This document shows, one piece after another, positions 1 through 5,900 of a DNA stretch of 10,131 nt. The notes under the pieces were generated by a model that ran no database searches, was not told the DNA's origin, and was given only the letters and a program-made list of their open reading frames with translations. The stretch comes from Cephalothrix spiralis (Eukaryota; Nemertea; Palaeonemertea; Archinemertea; Cephalotrichidae), in assembly GCA_032353305.1 (NCBI GenBank), contig JAUCNG010419022.1, positions 1 to 10,131 on the forward strand, in the 5' to 3' direction. How positions within the stretch are numbered: the stretch's first letter is position 1; every line of letters starts with the position of its first letter. Both the position numbers and the translations under genes were made by a program.

Positions 1-184
1 CTCGGCTCGATAACATTATAAATTATTGTTTGTGTAAGAAGGAGCGCGAAACAAAACAGCTTTTTTATTTACTTATTTAAATTTAATACCATTCAATCTA
101 AACTGCGTTGGGTGCTTCAATACAAAGGTTCTTAAACCTCAAATTTTAAATTTTCTCCCCTCGCTTCGCTCGGCTCGATAACAT
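1..184. repeat. Short direct repeat at the left edge
   Basis: The 16-mer CTCGGCTCGATAACAT occurs exactly at 1-16 and again at 169-184, 168 bp apart. The second copy is preceded by CCCTCGCTTCG, so it reads as a longer CTCGCTTCGCTCGG-type motif whose first copy is cut by the window edge. A related but diverged motif (CTCACTTTGCTCGGC on the minus strand) is near 3743-3760. The sequences between and after the two copies do not align. This is probably dispersed-repeat debris; the family is not recognised. Confidence 0.5.
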
Positions 185-299
185 CACATATTTTCTACGG
201 TTAACGAAAATGCCCAAATTACGACTACGATTAAATATTTAGGCCCATTGAGCGCCAACCCCTATGATGAGCCTCGTATCTAAAAACCTTACATTTAAT

Positions 300-348
300 T
301 TTCGCGCCGGAAAAATATCCAATGAATATCAAGATAAGAATATCCAAT
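300..348 (+). promoter_or_regulatory. Candidate proximal promoter of the receptor-like gene
   Basis: Just upstream of the ATG at 377 are TTTCGCGCC (300-308), which matches the E2F/DP-type site, and two copies of AATATCCAAT (314-323 and 339-348), each holding a CCAAT box on the plus strand and spaced 25 bp apart. A GATA-like AGATAA (333-338) lies between them. No clear TATA box is visible. The arrangement resembles a compact CCAAT-containing promoter, but the transcription start is unknown and the sites are short. This is inference from motif matches only. Confidence 0.3.
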
Positions 349-376
349 ACAAGACGGGAACAGTCTGAGAAACAAA

Positions 377-1423
377 ATGGCGCAGATCAAAAGTTACTTG
401 TGCGCTGCAGTTTTAGCTTTCTATTTTCCGATACTTGCCGATAGTAGTATTAATAATAAAGTTTGGGTGAATTTCCCGAGTAAAGTAGATGAATATGGTG
501 CTGAAAAGCCCGTAGACAAGTATTGCTTTGACGTTGTTTGTGGGCCTGGATATCGGCCATTGCCTTGCAGAGGGGGAACTTCAGAATCAGTGTGTATAAA
601 ATGCCTCCCAGGAACTTTTTCTCCTGTCAAACATAGAAGGGTTAAACGTCCATATTATGAGAACTTTTGTTATCGACAACCAAGCTGCAGAGGTACAAAT
701 GGTTGTTCTTGTACCATTATAGGGAATTTGTCAAGTTCGGTAAAAATAGATGAATATAGCTGTCAAGGCAAAAACTGTGAATTGAAACAAATTAGTGAAG
801 GTGTATATGCCTGTGATGCTAAGTATCAGACTGACAAAATCATTAATGATGATAAGGATGAAATTGTTCACATGGTCGGTAAAGAAAATAAATCAGATAC
901 AATGGCTTTACTTTTAAATGAATTAATTTTTGAATTAAAAATTAAAAACTCAATGGAAAGTAAAGTCAATCAATCGTGTTCCTATGATTATATCAATTCA
1001 ATATTGATTGGATTACTTGCACTGCTTATCATTATTTTCAAATTATTTGATCAACCAATCAACAGATGTATCACCAGATGTAAAAAAAGAGTTTTTCCTG
1101 ATGACAATCAAGATGAAGTTAATTCTAACCAATCCACAGCTTTAGTTGAAATTGAATCAACCCATAATCTGAGGGCTCTACCCAAAGAATCACTTGATGA
1201 ATTGTTCAGTAAATTCTCATCGATGGAAAATAAATTCTTGTCTTTGGAAAGTAAATTCTCATCATTGCAAAGTAAAGTTGAAGAATCTCATCTACCAGTA
1301 ACTCTGACAATGTCAGGAGAAGATAATGAAACCGAAACGCTTGTTCCTGTTCCTCGGAGCAACAGTCATTTTGATTTGCTACAACATTCAAGCGACACAT
1401 ATCTATCATCAGACCATTCTTAG
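377..1423 (+). CDS. Intronless TNF-receptor-like type I membrane protein
   Basis: A 348-residue uninterrupted reading frame encodes what looks like a small cell-surface receptor. Residues 1-21 form a signal peptide with likely cleavage after ILA. The ectodomain (about 22-205) has 13 cysteines. The stretch C50-x4-C55-x8-C64-x8-C73-x2-C76, with CGPGYRPLPC and CLPGTFSP, follows TNF-receptor cysteine-rich domains, and C98 to C146 continue the pattern loosely. N-glycosylation sequons are at N117, N171 and N198. One transmembrane helix spans about 206-224, followed by a basic segment with C231 and C235, possible palmitoylation sites. The cytoplasmic tail (about 225-348) contains heptads (273-300) predicted to form a coiled coil. 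No death domain and no clear TRAF-binding motif are seen. The start ATG has A at -3 and G at +4, a good Kozak context. The lack of introns beside an intron-rich gene suggests a retrocopy or an intronless lineage, but no poly(A) tract or target duplication is seen. The TNFR assignment rests on the cysteine pattern alone; another cysteine-rich receptor is possible. Confidence 0.72.
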   Translation: MAQIKSYLCAAVLAFYFPILADSSINNKVWVNFPSKVDEYGAEKPVDKYCFDVVCGPGYRPLPCRGGTSESVCIKCLPGTFSPVKHRRVKRPYYENFCYRQPSCRGTNGCSCTIIGNLSSSVKIDEYSCQGKNCELKQISEGVYACDAKYQTDKIINDDKDEIVHMVGKENKSDTMALLLNELIFELKIKNSMESKVNQSCSYDYINSILIGLLALLIIIFKLFDQPINRCITRCKKRVFPDDNQDEVNSNQSTALVEIESTHNLRALPKESLDELFSKFSSMENKFLSLESKFSSLQSKVEESHLPVTLTMSGEDNETETLVPVPRSNSHFDLLQHSSDTYLSSDHS

Positions 1424-1535
1424 ACATTTTAAGTTTAATTCAAGGTTGGTGTGCAGGTGGTATTTTGAGTGGCATTGTTTTGACTATCTAGGCATTTAAT
1501 TAACGTGTTTTAAAATAACTTTTGTTGCTGATAAA
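1424..1535. other. 3' flank of the receptor-like ORF
   Basis: This AT-rich stretch follows the TAG at 1421-1423 and presumably includes 3' untranslated sequence. No AATAAA is seen close to the stop. The nearest clear plus-strand AATAAA is near 2702, about 1.3 kb downstream, so the transcript end cannot be placed. Confidence 0.3.
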
Positions 1536-1727
1536 CATTTTGCGACACAAATTTTACTAACGCCCTGTGGCGGGTAACGTTCAGATAAGCCTAGAGTAAA
1601 TCAAGATGGCTGGGAAATGGTTTCCCTTATGTTTCATTTTGCGACACAAATTTTACTAACGCCCTCTGGCGGGTAACGTTCAGATAAGCCTAGAGTAGAT
1701 GGCTGGGAAATGGTTTCCCTTATGTTT
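1536..1727. repeat. Tandem duplication of a 93-99 bp unit
   Basis: Unit 1 is 1536-1634 (99 bp) and unit 2 is 1635-1727 (93 bp). They are identical except for one substitution (CCCTGTGG in unit 1, CCCTCTGG in unit 2) and six bases (AATCAA) present only in unit 1. Each unit contains the palindrome GGGAAATGGTTTCCC near its end and a GC-rich core, CGCCCTNTGGCGG. The near identity implies recent duplication. The unit could be a fragment of a mobile element or a duplicated regulatory element; no known family is recognised. Confidence 0.93.
1660..1672 (-). promoter_or_regulatory. CTCF-like core motif in repeat unit 2
   Basis: Read on the minus strand the sequence is CCGCCAGAGGGCG, which fits the CTCF core (CC-x-x-CAG-R-G-GGC) well. 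The equivalent site in unit 1 (1561-1573) reads CCGCCACAGGGCG, so the single substitution between the units falls in the core at a normally conserved G. CTCF is conserved across bilaterians. The motif is short, and occupancy cannot be judged from sequence. Confidence 0.35.
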
Positions 1728-2809
1728 CAGTAGTTAGTGTGTGTAGGCAGAGGCAATCATGTTTCCTGGTACCTGATATCAAAAGATGATAGATTGTAAC
1801 AAATCTAGCTAATGGCATGATTTCTTTGTTAGACCATAATAGATTATTTAAAAACTTTTAAGCTTTAGCTTCTTCTTGAGTTTCTTGTATCTAATGTAAT
1901 ATATAAAAATATCATAACAATTTCTAACTATTTGGTTACATGTTTGTGCTCAGTGGTTTATGTATAACCTTCATTTTCATGTAAAACATGTACATGTACC
2001 TACAAAAACTAGAACATAATTATTTGTTTTTAAAGTTAGTTCATTTGGCATCTTAAATGTTTTTGCCAAAATTATTCTATAAGCTATATTCATCTTTCAT
2101 TTAAATCTGTCTAATTACATTACACAAAGTGTAGGCTACTCCAAGTTTTGAATGCATTTTGAGATGTAAAATACATACTATACTGTCTCAAAATAATTTA
2201 TACAATTTTTATACATTTTTAATGTTTTATAGGACTATGATAATAATTATGTACCAATTAAAATTTTTACATAAATGACTAAATGTATATATTTTTTTAA
2301 ATGGTAGACATTCCTTATAATTTGCCAAAGCAACAAGTGATTCGATCAATTGACTATATCCACATTTTTCCATGTCACGACATTTTATTTGTGAATTATG
2401 TTGTCTACCTGATGTTTTCTTAGTAGAAAATAATTCAGTAGGGTGGTTTATCTTGAATTATACTATTAAAGGCTTATAAGGGACCTTATTATTATGAGAA
2501 TTTTTAAAACTACAGTACTTAAAAATTTACTAGATCAAACGCTATTGTTAAATGGTTGTTGTATATTATATTTTTAATTAGTTATTGATTATCAAAAGCA
2601 TAATAACCTGGTACTGTTAGATGATAATATCAATTTTGTTTTTAAATAATGAATATAGATAGTGGTGCTGATCTCGCATTTTAAAATCTGTGATTTTAAA
2701 ATAATAAACCATTTATACATTTGATGTTACAAATACATGTATATATTATAATGGCTTTAAAAAAAGTTAATGTTGATATTTTTGAATAATTAAAACCATT
2801 CGTGCTTAC
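1728..2809. other. AT-rich non-coding stretch, no gene seen
   Basis: This region lies between the tandem duplication and the last visible MYB exon. On the minus strand it begins as the intron following the donor at 2808-2809. I found no exon with coding character, no MYB C-terminal domain and no RNA gene. It contains one ACATGTACATGTAC copy (1986-1999) and a plus-strand AATAAA near 2702. If the MYB splice donor at 2809 were skipped, translation would run about 38 codons past it to a stop near 2696. Confidence 0.6.
1986..1999. repeat. ACATGTAC short palindromic repeat
   Basis: The 14-mer ACATGTACATGTAC occurs here and identically at 3364-3377. Shorter versions holding the 10-bp palindrome GTACATGTAC are at 6428-6437 and 10054-10063, with a related ACATGTACATG at 5580-5590. 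A given 10-mer is expected about 0.01 times in 10 kb, so the recurrence is real. It may be microsatellite-like or a preferred insertion target. Confidence 0.8.
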
Positions 2810-2981
2810 CTGATTGTTCGACTGATTTGGTATGATGCAGACTGGATATATATTTTGTACTCGTTGTGTGTAGGCTGTACCAAAAGCTTGAGCTTGATGA
2901 ATCCTTATTCTGTTTTCTTCTTCGGTTTCAAACTTTTTCCTCATGGTCGAGTTCCAGTGATTCTTAATAGCGTTGTCTGTT
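2810..2981 (-). CDS. MYB: MYB exon: end of R3 and following linker
   Basis: The acceptor AG is at 2982-2983 and the donor GT (GTAAGC) at 2808-2809, phase 0. It encodes the R3 recognition helix (TDNAIKNHWNSTMRKK) and then a charged, Gln-rich linker (FETEEENRIRIHQAQAF) ending in PNQSNNQ. Beyond the repeat domain it does not resemble anything I recognise. The next exon is not found in this window. Confidence 0.95.
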
Positions 2982-5900
2982 CTGAAAAAATCAAATGGTA
3001 TAGCTATATTTTTACTGTGTTTTTCGAGACCATATATTCAGGTCCTGAAAATGTTTGTTATCCATTCAGAAATCCACTTTTTTGCAATTTTATGATTTAA
3101 GCATCGATTTGTTTTGCAAAAATGGAATTCAAGAATCGGAAATCTAACTAATTAGTCAAATTTAACCTGAACTAAGAATGTTTTGAAATTATTAGCAATT
3201 ACATTTAGTATGATATAATAGCAAAGTGAAGAAAAACCACTGACACAAAGTTAATCCAAGACAAGTTTTTTCTATTCTATATGATGCAGCTGAATGATGA
3301 CGTATCGTCATGAACATTTTTTTAGTAATTTAATTTAACTAATAAATTTTAGTTACCGGGTATACATGTACATGTACCAAGAAAAAAAATTTGCCAGCTC
3401 TATTTAGTATTTATATGTCTTAAACATAAATAATATTTAGGATTAACACAAAAATAGGCTAGATAGATTTGACTATGAAAGGCCTCATAGTCATTTTTGC
3501 TACCTCAATTTAAATATTTATACGAGATATTTGAGGAAAATGTTATTAGAGTTTCTTGCAATTTATGAGATTATATGATAATATGAGTGGATTTTCTAAT
3601 AACTTTCGTTTGCCACAAACATAATATTTTTGCTTTTCAAGAAATAAATATAATCTATGCATATAATTCATTAAGGAATTCTAACCATAATAATTTTTGG
3701 CGCGCACCTTTGCAAAAATAAAGTAAAATGATAAAACCTTAAATGCCGAGCAAAGTGAGTCGAGAATATTTTTTAATACTTTTTCATTTTTTTAAACACC
3801 ATAGAGAAATGATAGGATTTTATTAGATTTTAGGACAAGTGATCATATTTTAGGATATATCGTAAAATATATCCTAAAATTTTTATAAGAATATGAACAT
3901 ATAAAATTTGTCGTGGAAAGTCCAAAGGGTTACTAATCATTTGTGGATACCGCTGAATCCAACCATCTTCCTACACAAAATACCTTGGAATCGATTAAAT
4001 ACGACGCACAAATGCTTGCGAAAAATATTCAGGGCGTCTAGGTAGTTATAATATTAGTACATTTTTGTATGTGCATTTGTGTTCTTAGTGTGATGTTAAT
4101 TGGATCGGTCCTATATCCGATACTGAAACGAATCTTAAAGTGATGGAGATTTTTTGAACTCCATATTTGCAATTGCAATAATTTCTCTGGGCAAATATCA
4201 AAGGCGAGAGAGAGAAAAAACACCATGAGCTGATTCAAAGTCCAATATTTCTTTTATTATGAAGAGCAATAACATGTCAAAACATTCCCTTTCAAAATAG
4301 TTTTCCCATTCATCAAAATTTGTGTTTTCAAAATGAGGACTTCGTAAGACCATTGAAAATTAGATAAGAGAAATATTATTGATATATGTGTCTTACTCTA
4401 AAAGTATGATGCAAAAATATATATTTCATTTTATTAAAACTATAGTTTTTGGAATATGTTAAATTATTATTACTTCATGTGTGATTTAATGTAGAAACTA
4501 TGGCAACATACTTTTTATTTAGTGTGATGTCATCAAAATCTTATTTTCGAAAGCCATCATTTTTTCTTCTTCTTTCTAAAATATGTTGATGAATGTTTAG
4601 GCGATTTGATAAAGAATATTTTGATAGTTTTATGTTGCTGCTGTTGACATCATTGAAAATATTTGACTTCGAATCAGAACATGGTTTTTGTCTTCTCTCT
4701 CTTTTAGGAAGTTTAAAATAACCTACCTTCCTGGCAAATATTTAGCAATTTCTGCCCATCTATTTCCGAGCTTTTTGTGAAGCTGATAGATCAATCTGTC
4801 TTCTTCTTCAGTCCACGCTGTTTTCCTAATATCTGGGTTTAAATGGTTGTGCCACCTAAAAAAAGAAATATAAGTTTTAAGTATTATCTTCTAAGGATAA
4901 GCACTTCTTTATTGATTGGTTTGGCAGTCAAAAAATATGTTTTCAGGGAAAATAAATTATTTTAAAAGTTTAGTTTACAAAATTCTGATCCGGGCGCACC
5001 TACCCGAGATCTGGTATTGCGAGACGACACTTTTCCGCGGACCGGGAGGCAATACCAACCTTCGTATGTACTTAGGTCGTGTTTGATAAAAACCGGTGAA
5101 TAGCAGTGGCCTTCAATATTTGTAAATATTAAATGATTATGGTGGCGACTTGAGTTGAGGCCTTACCCAAGAGTGGGCCAGACCTTCCAGAAGTCCCCCG
5201 GCTTTATTTGATATTCAAAATAAACTTAAGGGCCACTGATATTACGAAGGATCGTTAAGCGCAGAAAAAAAGGACGGTTCGCGGTGGCGAAGTTGGTAGA
5301 GCTCTGAGGGCTTGGATACCGGGATCGAGACCCGAGCTTGACATAACTTTCAAAAGTGAAGAGCCTTAACGTACACATGCCTCCTGAGTGGCTCTGTAAG
5401 GTTAAATACGTGGAGTGGGCACTGTTCCTCCATTCGGGGTAGACCGGACTCTAATCGGTAGATAGAAAAAAAATCAGGCATACGGGTAAATGCTCGAGCA
5501 AGCAGACCGACTGTGTCTGTTTCGAAAGTCCATCTGACACCATCATTTAAGTGATGAAGTACAAGATGGAATCTGAATTACATGTACATGCAGGGCTGGG
5601 CGCGGACTCGATATACGCTCGGATATCCGTGTGTCATGCAAACGTCCGGATATCCGTATGGCATGGTATGCATTGAGAGCTTAGGTTAGTGGGACCATTA
5701 TTCCATAATCAAAGTCCTATTTTTTCTTCAGATATCTAACAATTTTGAGGGTTTACCAGAGAAAGGCATGTCTATATTCATAGAAAAAGAATATTAAACC
5801 GTATAAATGCACTTGGTTTTAACCGTACTGCAAATTAATATTTGCTTCCATTTACCCATTAAAATAAGCCATTGATGAATCGGTGGCTGATTGTAAAAGG

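Noticed and set aside
421-630. Minus-strand open frame under the receptor-like gene
   Set aside because: It is a shadow of the plus-strand ORF, with no domain and no promoter evidence.
1049-1420. Death domain in the receptor tail
   Set aside because: The tail is about 124 residues but is dominated by acidic, Ser-rich and heptad sequence with no helical-bundle signature, so I do not call one.
1424-2809. Next MYB exon (transactivation or C-terminal regulatory domain)
   Set aside because: I searched the minus strand for a phase-0 acceptor followed by coding-like sequence; the region is AT-rich with frequent stops and nothing convincing.
2855-3100. Plus-strand 81-codon frame
   Set aside because: It is antisense to the MYB exon at 2810-2981 and runs into intron; it has no protein-like features of its own.
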